A stretch of DNA of 64,000 nt from Actinomycetes bacterium. Its GTDB lineage: Bacteria; Actinomycetota; Coriobacteriia; Coriobacteriales; Eggerthellaceae. The stretch lies in contig JAEWQO010000003.1 of NCBI GenBank assembly GCA_023460315.1, positions 62,001-126,000 of the forward strand, read 5' to 3'. The position numbers and the translations under genes are program-made. Shown here one piece after another: positions 43,574-52,109 of this stretch; positions within the stretch are counted from its first letter, which is position 1, and each line of letters opens with the position of its first letter. The notes beneath the pieces were generated by a model. The model did not search any database, was not told where the DNA came from, and saw only the letters and a list, made by a program, of their open reading frames with translations.

Positions 43574-44434
43574 ATGAAGCCAACAGCACTCGACATATTC
43601 CACCCCGCCGTGCAAGGCTGTTACTTCGCAGCCGTTCTCGTGCTGTCAATGGTTGCCTTCCAGCCGGTCTGCATCCTTATTTCCCTGTCTGCGGGGTTCG
43701 CCTATAGCGTGTTTCTCCGTGGCTGGCGGGCGAGCGGTCGGAGTCTGTTGTGGCAGGTACCGCTCATGCTGGTCATCATGGTGGTGAATCCCCTGTTCTC
43801 GGCATCGGGGTCGACGGAGCTTTTTCGCATCGGTGTGCGTGCCGTCTATCTTGAGAGCTTGGTCTACGGCATGTGCATGGGCGCTTTGCTGGTCTCAGTC
43901 GTCCTGTGGTTCTCCAACGCCTCGCGCGTGCTCACCATGGACAAGGTCATGGCACTTTTCGGCAACGGTGCGCCGACCATCGCCCTCATGCTTTCCATGG
44001 CCGCGCGTCTCGTCCCCCAGTTCGTGCGACGCGGCATCGAAATTGACACGGTGCAGCGTGCCTGCTCTGGCGCCCGTCCGCGCAGCGCGCGGGAACGGAC
44101 CTCTTCTCGCATCAGGCTTTCCTCGGTACTTATGGGGTGGGGCATGGAGGATTCTCTTGAGGCGGCCGATGCCATGCGTGCCCGGGGCTGGGGTTCGTCA
44201 CGCAGGAGAACTGTCTACAGCCGCTACCGCTTCCGCACGGCAGACGCCATCGCACTGGCCATCGTGATCGCATTCGTTGCCGTGAGCGCCTTTCTCGTCT
44301 GGATCGCCTGCGCGCAGTTCACGTTCTATCCGAAGCTGAGCACGCTTGCGCTATGGTGGGGCTACGTGCCCTATGCGGTTTTCCTGTTGTTGCCCATGGG
44401 ATTGCAGCTTGCAGAGGAGATCAGGTGGATGTGA
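43574..44434 (+). CDS. ecfT: ECF transporter transmembrane subunit EcfT (B12 cassette)
   Basis: The 286-residue membrane protein has a hydrophobic core of about six segments and the EcfT coupling signature AADAMRARGWGSSRRRT near residue 205, containing the Ala-Arg-Gly motif. LVPQFVRRGIEIDTVQRA is another typical EcfT segment. It follows the DUF4430 gene by 30 nt and overlaps the following ATPase gene by 10 nt. It scaffolds the B12 importer encoded here. It is clearly different in sequence from the riboflavin-cassette EcfT at 15258. Confidence 0.9.
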   Translation: MKPTALDIFHPAVQGCYFAAVLVLSMVAFQPVCILISLSAGFAYSVFLRGWRASGRSLLWQVPLMLVIMVVNPLFSASGSTELFRIGVRAVYLESLVYGMCMGALLVSVVLWFSNASRVLTMDKVMALFGNGAPTIALMLSMAARLVPQFVRRGIEIDTVQRACSGARPRSARERTSSRIRLSSVLMGWGMEDSLEAADAMRARGWGSSRRRTVYSRYRFRTADAIALAIVIAFVAVSAFLVWIACAQFTFYPKLSTLALWWGYVPYAVFLLLPMGLQLAEEIRWM

Positions 44435-46068
44435 TAGAAAGCGCTTCGAACGAGGAACGGAGGCGGGGTGACGCGTCGGATCGCTCCCTGTCGCCAGCCA
44501 TTGAAACGGCATGCTTCTCGTTTGCCTATCCCGGGTGTGACCCCGTGTTCGAGAGGCTGGACTGGCGGGTGCCTCGAGGGTCGTTCGCGCTTCTTGTGGG
44601 TGCGACGGGAAGCGGAAAGACCACGCTCCTTCGCAATCTCAAGCCCGAGATCGCTCCCGTGGGCGATCGGTGGGGAACCGTCCAGGTGTTGGGGAAGTCC
44701 CTTGACGACTGGGATGAATCTGAATCGGCTGCGGGCATCGGGTACGTGGCCCAGAGTCCCGAAAATCAGATCGTGTGCGACACCGTTTGGCATGAGCTGG
44801 CGTTCGGCCTGGAGAATCTTGGGGCGTCGCAGGATGCCATGCGGCGCCACGTGGCAGAGGTGGCGCACTTTTTCGGCATCGAACCGTGGATCCGCGCATC
44901 GACTGCCGATCTCTCAGGCGGGCAGAAACAGATGGTGAATCTGGCGGCGGTTTTGGCCATGCAGCCGCAGGTGCTGCTCCTCGACGAGCCGACCGCGCAG
45001 CTGGATCCGGTGGGGGAGAAGAATTTTCTCCATGCCCTGTTCCGCATCAATCGGGAGTTGGGCATTACCGTGGTGGTGGCCACCCACGCTCCCGAATCCA
45101 TGGTTGACTACGCGACCGGGTGTTCCGAGCTTGAGGAGAGCGGGATGAGAGAGGTTTCTCTCGACCGTTTTCGGCCCGAGGGAGCCGAAGGGTGGGCGAG
45201 TTTGCACCTGCCGCCGCGTCCTTCGGATCGCAACGGGTGCGACACCGCTGCTCTCAACGGAAGAGCTGTCTCTTCTGCGGCGGATGCCGAGCTGGCTTGC
45301 GACACGGTTTCCAATCCCGCAATTGAGGTGCGTGCGGCGTTCTTCCGCTATGCGAAGGATGCCGCGTGGGTGCTGCGAGGGTGTGACCTTTCCGTGCGCG
45401 CCGGCAGCCTGCACGCGATTGTCGGCGGCAACGGCAGCGGCAAGTCAACGTTGCTGCGGCTGGCGGCCGGCGTGCTCAAGCCCGAGCGGGGACGGGTGCG
45501 CAATGCGCTTTCGCGGGCTCAGGCACTTGTGCCACAAGATCCCAAGGCGCTGTTCGTGTGCGACACGGTTTGGGAGGAGGCGGTCGAATGGCAGGCGCGC
45601 TGTGGCTATGACGATACGGCAGCGCACGAGGCCCTGGGCGCGTTCGGCCTCGACGGCCTATTGGGCCGTCATCCCTTCGACCTTTCCGGGGGGCAGCAGC
45701 AGAAGCTCGCGCTCGTCAAGGTCCTGCTCACGAAACCGGACCTGCTCCTGCTCGACGAGCCGACGAAGGGCTTGGACGTTCCCTCGAAATATGATGTCGC
45801 CCAAAAGCTGCTTTCGCTTGTCCGCGGAGGGAAGACCATCATGCTCTCGACGCATGACCTTGCCTTTGCCTCGCAGGTTGCTGACACGGTGACCATGCTG
45901 TTCGATGGCGAGGCTGCCTGCACCGAGCCGACTGACGCCTTCTTTGCGGGGAATCTGTTCTATCGGCCCTCCTATGACGGGTTCCTGCGTTGCTTTGCCC
46001 GGGGACATCGGCCTGCCGTCTCCTTCCCGCAAGGCGACAGGGGACAGGGCGGGGAGCCGCCATGCTAG
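44425..46068 (+). CDS. Fused double ECF ATPase (EcfA-EcfA)
   Basis: Both ATPases of the ECF module are fused in one 547-residue chain. The first half has Walker A GATGSGKTT, Q-loop VAQSPENQIVCDTVWHELAFG, signature LSGGQKQMVNLAAVLA and Walker B VLLLDEPTAQLDP. The second half has Walker A GGNGSGKST, Q-loop VPQDPKALFVCDTVWEE, signature LSGGQQQKLALVKVLL and Walker B LLLLDEPTKGLDVP. I chose GTG 44425, with AGAGGAG upstream, because the hydrophobic residues before it belong to the overlapping ecfT. The stop overlaps the next ATG. Fusion guarantees a one-to-one heterodimer-like pair. Confidence 0.9.
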   Translation: MDVIESASNEERRRGDASDRSLSPAIETACFSFAYPGCDPVFERLDWRVPRGSFALLVGATGSGKTTLLRNLKPEIAPVGDRWGTVQVLGKSLDDWDESESAAGIGYVAQSPENQIVCDTVWHELAFGLENLGASQDAMRRHVAEVAHFFGIEPWIRASTADLSGGQKQMVNLAAVLAMQPQVLLLDEPTAQLDPVGEKNFLHALFRINRELGITVVVATHAPESMVDYATGCSELEESGMREVSLDRFRPEGAEGWASLHLPPRPSDRNGCDTAALNGRAVSSAADAELACDTVSNPAIEVRAAFFRYAKDAAWVLRGCDLSVRAGSLHAIVGGNGSGKSTLLRLAAGVLKPERGRVRNALSRAQALVPQDPKALFVCDTVWEEAVEWQARCGYDDTAAHEALGAFGLDGLLGRHPFDLSGGQQQKLALVKVLLTKPDLLLLDEPTKGLDVPSKYDVAQKLLSLVRGGKTIMLSTHDLAFASQVADTVTMLFDGEAACTEPTDAFFAGNLFYRPSYDGFLRCFARGHRPAVSFPQGDRGQGGEPPC

Positions 46069-46766
46069 CTGCGGCGTTGCGAAAGCTCGAGGTGCCCTTT
46101 CTCGTTGCGGTGCCGTTGGCGTTGGGCCTGTGCGCGTATTTTCAATTCGATCAGACGGCCCTGCTCACCCTCGGTGTCGTCATGGTGGCGATGGGCGTGT
46201 TCTTTGCCAGCTACGAGGCATCGCGTCCCGCATTGCGCCAAATCATGCCTACGGTCGTCCTCGGCGCGCTTGCGGCTGCCGGACGCATGCTGTTTGCTCC
46301 TTTTCCCAGCTTCAAACCGGTTTCCGCAATTTGCATCGTCGCTGGCGTCGTGTTTGGACGCCGCAGCGGCTTCATGGTGGGCGCGCTTGCGGCGCTCGTG
46401 TCGAACTTCTTTTTCGGCCAAGGGCCGTGGACTCCTTGGCAGATGTATGCGTGGGGGCTCGTCGGATACGGTGCGGGCGTGCTTGCCGATCGGGGAGCCT
46501 TTGATCGCAAGCCGGTGGTCTATGGGTACGGGTTTTGCTCGGCCATGCTCTATGGCTTCCTGCTCAACTCCTGGTATCTTGTCGGATTCGTTCATCCCAT
46601 CACCTGGCCGGCCGCTGTTGCCACCTATGCCGCAGGCTTTCCGCTCGATTGCGTCCACGGGGTGGCTACCGTGGTGTTCCTGCTGGCCATCTTCATTCCC
46701 TGGCGAAGGAAGCTCGAACGGATCAGGCGCAAGTATAATCTCGTCGCCGACGGTTCGCGTCCCTGA
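46062..46766 (+). CDS. ECF S component, probably cobalamin-specific (CbrT-like)
   Basis: The 234-residue membrane protein has about six segments and the S-component pattern VVLGALAAAGRMLFAPFPSF, then KPVSAICIVAGVVFGRRSGF and GALAALVSNFFFGQGPWTPW. These match ECF S components placed in B12 loci, such as the CbrT group; this is recognition by pattern and context. The riboswitch and the two DUF4430 proteins support B12 as substrate. The ATG overlaps the stop of the ATPase gene (ATGCTAG). The C-terminus is basic and cytoplasmic. Confidence 0.82.
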   Translation: MLAAALRKLEVPFLVAVPLALGLCAYFQFDQTALLTLGVVMVAMGVFFASYEASRPALRQIMPTVVLGALAAAGRMLFAPFPSFKPVSAICIVAGVVFGRRSGFMVGALAALVSNFFFGQGPWTPWQMYAWGLVGYGAGVLADRGAFDRKPVVYGYGFCSAMLYGFLLNSWYLVGFVHPITWPAAVATYAAGFPLDCVHGVATVVFLLAIFIPWRRKLERIRRKYNLVADGSRP

Positions 46767-46868
46767 TCCGTCTTTCCTCAGGCCTGCCCTGACGCGTTTG
46801 CTGGGGGAGCGGCATCCGTGCCGATGCGGAAAACCCGTCTGCCAGTCAGCCGTCTCCGTGCCTTGGAG

Positions 46869-46904
46869 GGCGGGAACCGCTGCCAGTCCTCCGCACTTCC
46901 CGCC
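46869..46904 (+). terminator. Possible terminator of the B12 operon
   Basis: GGCGGGAA (46869-46876) and TTCCCGCC (46897-46904) form an 8-bp stem around a 20-nt loop, followed by TTCTC. No strong T-run, so moderate at best. The rest of 46767-47110 holds no gene. Confidence 0.4.
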
Positions 46905-46985
46905 TTCTCAAGGAAATTTTGGGCAAAAGGGAAAATATTGATGGACGAAACCATCTCGCTCCGGTAACATAAGCACTCAAAAGTT

Positions 46986-46999
46986 AGCCAAAGCTAATA
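46986..46999. promoter_or_regulatory. DtxR/IdeR-like operator
   Basis: TTAGC-CAAA-GCTAA is a 14-bp palindrome with a 4-nt centre. It resembles the TTAGGTTAG-type half sites bound by DtxR/IdeR iron-dependent repressors of actinobacteria. It is 112 nt before the first ABC gene, in an AT-rich stretch likely to be the promoter. Confidence 0.55.
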
Positions 47000-47110
47000 T
47001 TTTTGGTTTGATCGGGATTGATCGGTGGCGAAAACAGCCCTGTTCGCCGTGGTCGAGGAACGGTGGGCTTTGGGGAAGGTTCTCCCATTCGTCTCATTGA
47101 GGAGATGCTT

Positions 47111-48865
47111 ATGGATTCAGCTGAGGGGCGTGTCTATTCTCGCCTGATAGAGCCGGTGCGGGCAAAGATGGTGCTGGGAGTCATCATGGCCGCCGTGTCG
47201 GCAGTATGCTCGTTTGTTCCTTATGTGGCCATAACGCATGTTGCACAGCGCGCCCTGGCGGAAGGAATTCCTCCTTTCGAAGAGCTTGTGCCGTGGGTCG
47301 CGCTTGCGATTGGTGGCGCTTTGGCGGGTCGGTTCATCTTCTCCCTGGCCACCGGCATCTGCCATGTGGCCGATGCGGACTTCCGCGTCAATGCGCGCAC
47401 CATCCTTATCGACCATTTGGGAAAGATACCTCTTGGTTGGTTTTCAGACAACAGCTCGGCCGAGGTCAAGCAGGGTGCGACCGACGACGTTCTCAATATG
47501 CATCAGTCGGTCGGGCATGCGCCGGTTGATGTTACCACAGCCGTTCTGTCTCCCGCCCTGCCCTTGCTCTATCTGTTTGCCGTCGATTGGCGCATGGCGT
47601 TGATCCTTCTGGCCTATTTCGTGCTGGTCGTGGGAGTGGCTGCTCCGTTCATGTTCAAGGATTTCGCCACCCTCAACGCGCGCTACAACGATTCTGTTGT
47701 GGAGTTGTCGGCTGCGACGGTGGAGATGGTGGAGGGGATATCGGTCATCAAAACCTTCGGGAACGCCAGCCGCGCAAGTCGTCGCTTTTCGGAAGCGGTC
47801 ACCAACCTCTCCAGAATATGCTACGTGTGGACGAAAAAGACCGGCGGTCCGTCAGCGATCATCTTCGCCTTGTTCTCGCCGGCCTCCATGCTGGTCGTGC
47901 TGCTTGCCCTAGCACTCTGGTTTCTCTCCTCAGGATGGACGGACTTGTCACATTGCGTGCCGTTCCTTGTGCTCGGCGTGGGGGTGCCCTCATCGTTCAT
48001 CAATCTGTTCTCGACGGTTCGGTTTCTTCAACAGTCTCTTATCGCAGCGGGGCACATTGGATCGATTCTCGCCGTCCAGCCGCTCGAGGAGCCACGCGAG
48101 CCAAGGACCGTCGCCGAGAACGATTTGACCCTCACGTTCGACCAGGTCTCCTTCTCATACGGAGAAGAAGCGCCGTTGGCACTGCGCGAGGTGGAGGCAA
48201 CCCTTGAACCCGACACGGTCGTCGCTCTCGTGGGGGCGTCGGGCTCGGGCAAGACGACGTTTGCGCGTCTGATCCCCCGTTTTTGGGATCCCACCGGCGG
48301 TCGCATTGCCATCAGCGGAGTCGGCTTGCGCGAGATGGAGACGTCGCATGTGCTGTCCAAGGTTGCAATCGTCTTCCAGGACACCATTGTTCTGCGGGAG
48401 TCCATCAAAGACAACATTCGCCTCGCTCGGCCCGACGCGAGTGATGAGGAGGTCGTGGCCGCTGCAAGAAGCGCCCAGATCCATGAGCGCATCAAGGAGC
48501 TTCCGCATGGCTATGACACGGTGATCGGGGGGGACGAGGGCCAACTGTCCGGCGGCGAGCAGCAGCGCGTTGCCATCGCCCGTGCCATGCTCCAGGATGC
48601 GTCGATCCTGGTTCTCGACGAAGCCACTGCACATGCCGATCCGGAAAACGAGGTGGCCATCCAAGAGGCTCTGTCGAACCTCGCACGGGGAAGGACCACG
48701 GTGGTCATCGCCCATCGGCTCAACACCATCGTCCATGCCGATCAGATACTTGTTCTGAGCGAGGGCCGAATCGTCGAGCGGGGACGTCACGACGATCTTG
48801 TCGACAGCGGGGGAGTCTATGCCGCCCTTTGGAAGTCTCAGCAGATCGAAGGTGGTGTGAGATGA
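47111..48865 (+). CDS. Half-size ABC transporter, exporter-fold permease-ATPase (first subunit)
   Basis: The 584-residue protein has six membrane helices (to about residue 310) and an ATPase domain with Walker A GASGSGKTT, signature LSGGEQQRVAIARAML, Walker B ILVLDEATAHADPE and H-loop AHRL. Although built like an exporter, it resembles the IrtA/IrtB and YbtP/YbtQ group, which import siderophore-iron. ATG 47111 has TGAGGAG upstream; the frame extends to 47018 without family support. The upstream DtxR-like site and the ECF genes downstream suggest iron or heme uptake. The stop overlaps the next ATG (ATGA). Confidence 0.85.
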   Translation: MDSAEGRVYSRLIEPVRAKMVLGVIMAAVSAVCSFVPYVAITHVAQRALAEGIPPFEELVPWVALAIGGALAGRFIFSLATGICHVADADFRVNARTILIDHLGKIPLGWFSDNSSAEVKQGATDDVLNMHQSVGHAPVDVTTAVLSPALPLLYLFAVDWRMALILLAYFVLVVGVAAPFMFKDFATLNARYNDSVVELSAATVEMVEGISVIKTFGNASRASRRFSEAVTNLSRICYVWTKKTGGPSAIIFALFSPASMLVVLLALALWFLSSGWTDLSHCVPFLVLGVGVPSSFINLFSTVRFLQQSLIAAGHIGSILAVQPLEEPREPRTVAENDLTLTFDQVSFSYGEEAPLALREVEATLEPDTVVALVGASGSGKTTFARLIPRFWDPTGGRIAISGVGLREMETSHVLSKVAIVFQDTIVLRESIKDNIRLARPDASDEEVVAAARSAQIHERIKELPHGYDTVIGGDEGQLSGGEQQRVAIARAMLQDASILVLDEATAHADPENEVAIQEALSNLARGRTTVVIAHRLNTIVHADQILVLSEGRIVERGRHDDLVDSGGVYAALWKSQQIEGGVR

Positions 48866-50592
48866 TCGTCGAACGAATTGACAAGCTCGCGGGCATGAAG
48901 ACCGGCACGAGGCTTCAGCTCCTGCTGTATGTCTTCTGCGGAATCTTGGAAGGCGTGATTTACGTTTTATTGCTGCCCCTTCTGCGTTCGCTGGTCGCGG
49001 GGGACTATGGAGCGGCCCTTGGCCAGCTCGTCGTCGTGATCGTTTTGGGCATTGTGCATTGCTCCATAAGCTATCTGGCAGATCTCAGGGGTTATTTCGT
49101 GGGCATCGATCAGGTAAACCAGTCCATTCAACGGCGGGTGGGCGACCATGTGGCGAGGTTGCCGCTGGGGTGGTTCACCGGCGAACGCGCTGGGCAGATA
49201 TCGACGCTTCTCAGCAAAAACCTGCAGATGGTGATGAACCTTCCGAGCATGTTTCTCAAGCAACTCACCCTGTCCATTACAACTCCCTGCATTGTCGCCC
49301 TCCTGTTCTTCTTTGTTGATTGGCGCATCGGCCTGGCCTTTGTCGTCATGGTGCCGTTCTTGGTCGTTGGTGCGCGGGCGATGCAGCATAATGCCGGAGA
49401 GGGCCATCGCGAAGAAGAAAAGGCTAATTCTGAGCTTGCGGCCCGGGTCCTCGAATTCGCCCATGCCCAGCCTGTCCTGCGTGCGTCGAGCCGGGGGGAG
49501 AAGGGGTGGGCGCCTCTGGAGGGCATCGTGCGCGGCGAGCGTGAGGCCACCATTGCCACGCTCAACAGGACCTCGCGCCCTATCGCGCTGTACACGCTGG
49601 TGATTCAGGTCATCTTTGCCCTCGTGTTCGTGGTGTCGACCTACCTGCTCGGCGACGGCTCGCTCGATCTTGCCTCATATGTTTTTGTGGCGGTGATATC
49701 CTTGCGCTTCATCGATCCGCTCCAGCAAATCGGACAGCAGGGGATGGCCATCCGCGTCGCTCGCAACGCCATCGACGAGGCGGAGGACATCATGGATGCG
49801 CAGCCTCTTGCGGCACCCGAGGCTCCGTGCGAGCCACGGGGATCGGCGGTCGTGTTCGACAAAGTCGATTTTTCCTATGACGGCAAGCGCGCCATTCTCA
49901 AACAGGTCGATCTTGCGTGTCCCGAGAAAAGCCTGACTGCCCTTGTCGGGCCTTCGGGTTCGGGCAAGACCACGCTCACCCGCCTGATTGCCCGGTTTTG
50001 GGATGTGGATGCAGGAAGCGTGAGCGTAGGAGGAGTCGATGTGCGCGACCTGAGCACCGAGACCCTGATGAGCCAGATATCGATGGTGTTTCAGGACGTG
50101 TACCTGTTCGACGGCACAATCGAGGAGAACATTCGGTTGGGTGCGCCTGACGCGAGTCGCGAGGAGGTGAGGAAGGCTGCGCATACGGCACGCCTCGACG
50201 AGGTTGTGGCCCGGTTGGAAAAGGGTTGGGACACACCGGTCGGAGAGGGAGGCAGCCGCTTGTCGGGTGGCGAGCGTCAGCGTGTCTCCATCGCCCGCGC
50301 TCTGATCAAGCATGCTCCCATCGTGCTGTTCGACGAGGCGACGGCTGCGCTCGACGCCGAGAACGAAGCGGCCATTGCCGCCGCCATGAGGCAGTTGTCC
50401 GCGACGAGCACCGTCATCGTGATCGCCCATCGCTTGTCCACCGTGGCTGCAGCCGACCAGATTGCCGTTGTGGAGGAAGGCCATATCACGCAGCTTGGCA
50501 CGCATGTCGAGTTGATTGCGCGTCCTGGCAGATATCGCTCGTTCTGGAACGAGCGGGAACGCGCGGAGGGATGGCATCTGGCCAACGAGTGA
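48862..50592 (+). CDS. Half-size ABC transporter, exporter-fold permease-ATPase (second subunit)
   Basis: This partner subunit of 576 residues has six membrane helices, then Walker A GPSGSGKTT, signature LSGGERQRVSIARALI, Walker B IVLFDEATAALDAE and H-loop AHRLST. ATG 48862 overlaps the stop of the first subunit by 4 nt, so they should be made in equal amounts and form a heterodimer. Membrane-helix and ATPase domains are complete, with no lost catalytic residue in either subunit. Direction of transport cannot be read from sequence; import of iron chelates is favoured by context. Confidence 0.85.
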   Translation: MIVERIDKLAGMKTGTRLQLLLYVFCGILEGVIYVLLLPLLRSLVAGDYGAALGQLVVVIVLGIVHCSISYLADLRGYFVGIDQVNQSIQRRVGDHVARLPLGWFTGERAGQISTLLSKNLQMVMNLPSMFLKQLTLSITTPCIVALLFFFVDWRIGLAFVVMVPFLVVGARAMQHNAGEGHREEEKANSELAARVLEFAHAQPVLRASSRGEKGWAPLEGIVRGEREATIATLNRTSRPIALYTLVIQVIFALVFVVSTYLLGDGSLDLASYVFVAVISLRFIDPLQQIGQQGMAIRVARNAIDEAEDIMDAQPLAAPEAPCEPRGSAVVFDKVDFSYDGKRAILKQVDLACPEKSLTALVGPSGSGKTTLTRLIARFWDVDAGSVSVGGVDVRDLSTETLMSQISMVFQDVYLFDGTIEENIRLGAPDASREEVRKAAHTARLDEVVARLEKGWDTPVGEGGSRLSGGERQRVSIARALIKHAPIVLFDEATAALDAENEAAIAAAMRQLSATSTVIVIAHRLSTVAAADQIAVVEEGHITQLGTHVELIARPGRYRSFWNERERAEGWHLANE

Positions 50593-50596
50593 ATGG

Positions 50597-50617
50597 TCGG
50601 GATGGATGACATCCCGA
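50597..50617 (+). other. Intercistronic hairpin
   Basis: TCGGGATG (50597-50604) pairs perfectly with CATCCCGA (50610-50617) around GATGA, directly after the stop of the second ABC gene. No T-run follows, so it is more likely an RNA stability or processing element than a terminator. Confidence 0.5.
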
Positions 50618-50689
50618 TGGCGGGCATCAAAAAGGTGCGATACAAGCGGCGAATGAAGATGAACAGCGAGGAAAGGAAGTGCTTGGATC

Positions 50690-51343
50690 ATGGCAAAAGT
50701 TATCCAATCGTCAACCCCTGTGGGGCGGGATGCGTCGGCGAAGGCCTCTCCTTGGGGCATCAAGGAGGTCATCACCACGGTGCTGCTAAGCGTTTTGATC
50801 ATCGTCCTTCAGTTGGCAGTGGCCTCCCTATCGGTGTTCAGCATCGATTTCTCGATGGTGGCATCCACCGCCCTCGCCTGTTTTGTGGCTGCGCCCGTTT
50901 TCATGTTGATGACCATGAGGGTAAGGAAATTCGGGACGACCATCATCCTCGCCGCCCTGACGTCTCTCGCGTTTTGCGCGATGGGGAACTACTGGTACAT
51001 GGTGCCCTTCTACCTTGCCGGCGGCCTCGTCGTCGATCTCATGCTGCTCAAGCAGGAGTGGCGCATCGACCCCAACAGGGTCTGCCTCGCGTGGACGGTT
51101 TACAGTGCAATGTATGTCGCTTCGTCCCTCCTGCCCATTGCCATCAATGTGAACGCCTATGTTGAAGAGGCCACGACAGTGCGCATGCTGGACCAGTCTT
51201 ACATCGATGCCTATCTCTTTTATTTTGGCCAGGTGGAATGGATTGTCGGCATCGTTGCCCTGACTGCCCTCGGCGGCTTTCTCGGCTCTTTGCTGGGAAA
51301 GAGGATGACGCGCAAGCATTTTGAAAAGGCGGGAGTGCTCTGA
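50690..51343 (+). CDS. ECF S component of the MptD / Trep_Strep type
   Basis: The 217-residue membrane protein has six hydrophobic segments and a basic C-terminus (GKRMTRKHFEKAG). SLAFCAMGNYWYMVPFYLAG is typical of the Trep_Strep family of S components. This family is often encoded next to an EcfT, a double ATPase and two exporter-fold ABC subunits in gut bacteria. The substrate of the family is not settled; iron chelates or heme have been proposed for related loci. It begins 97 nt after the ABC pair, on the same strand, and is followed within 2 nt by ecfT. Confidence 0.75.
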   Translation: MAKVIQSSTPVGRDASAKASPWGIKEVITTVLLSVLIIVLQLAVASLSVFSIDFSMVASTALACFVAAPVFMLMTMRVRKFGTTIILAALTSLAFCAMGNYWYMVPFYLAGGLVVDLMLLKQEWRIDPNRVCLAWTVYSAMYVASSLLPIAINVNAYVEEATTVRMLDQSYIDAYLFYFGQVEWIVGIVALTALGGFLGSLLGKRMTRKHFEKAGVL

Positions 51344-51344
51344 G

Positions 51345-52109
51345 ATGCCTCCGATGATCGAACAAGGGATGACTTCTGCTCTCGAGTGCGGCACGGGGCG
51401 GGATACGGGCTTTTCGGTCGGCACCAAGATGGTCGTGCTCATCATTGTGGCGGTGACGCTTTCGTATCTTAGCAACACGTGGTTTTCGGCGGTGCTCGTC
51501 GGCCCTCTGCTGGCGTATGTGGCGCTGGGCGGGAAAGCGGCGCTCGCGCGGAAGCTGCTTGTGTCCTATGCCCTGCTGTTTGTCCTGTATGGCGCGATGT
51601 CCCTTTTCGATCTGAGGATTGCAATTTTGTCTCCCGTCCATATTTTCATGGCGTGGAAGGCCTTTCCCGCGGTCATTGCCGTCGTCGCCTTGGTGACAAC
51701 GCCGCCGGGATTGATCAGCTCGTTTTTGGCGAGCTTCCACGTTCCGAAGAAGCTCATCGTGGGCATGTTGGTGATATTCCGCTTCTTTCCGACCATGGCT
51801 TCCGGGATGCGGCGCCTGGGAGATTCTCTGAAGAACAGAGGCCTTCTCTCGTTCAGGCAAGTCGTGGGCAATCCACTTGACACGCTCGAATATCTGCTCG
51901 TTCCCCTGATGATGACGCTCATCAACAGCGCCGATCAGCTGGCCTCTTCCGCAGTCACCCGCGCGGCAGAGGCCCCTACGAAGAGAACGAGTTACTATCA
52001 GAGGACCCTGAGGGCGTCCGACTGCCTCTGCGTTGCCTCGTTTGCGATCCTTGCCGCCGTGACTTTGTGGATGTCATCTGGCGGGATGACGGGGGGCTTG
52101 GCGGGATGA
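51345..52109 (+). CDS. ecfT: ECF transporter transmembrane subunit EcfT (iron-type cassette)
   Basis: The 254-residue membrane protein has five to six helices and the segment VGMLVIFRFFPTMASGMRRL then DSLKNRGLLSFRQVV. The ARG-type signature is degenerate (SAVTRAAEAPTKRTSY). It is shorter than the other two EcfT proteins in the window. ATG 51345 sits 1 nt after the S-component stop, and the end overlaps the ATPase gene by 4 nt. Confidence 0.82.
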   Translation: MPPMIEQGMTSALECGTGRDTGFSVGTKMVVLIIVAVTLSYLSNTWFSAVLVGPLLAYVALGGKAALARKLLVSYALLFVLYGAMSLFDLRIAILSPVHIFMAWKAFPAVIAVVALVTTPPGLISSFLASFHVPKKLIVGMLVIFRFFPTMASGMRRLGDSLKNRGLLSFRQVVGNPLDTLEYLLVPLMMTLINSADQLASSAVTRAAEAPTKRTSYYQRTLRASDCLCVASFAILAAVTLWMSSGGMTGGLAG

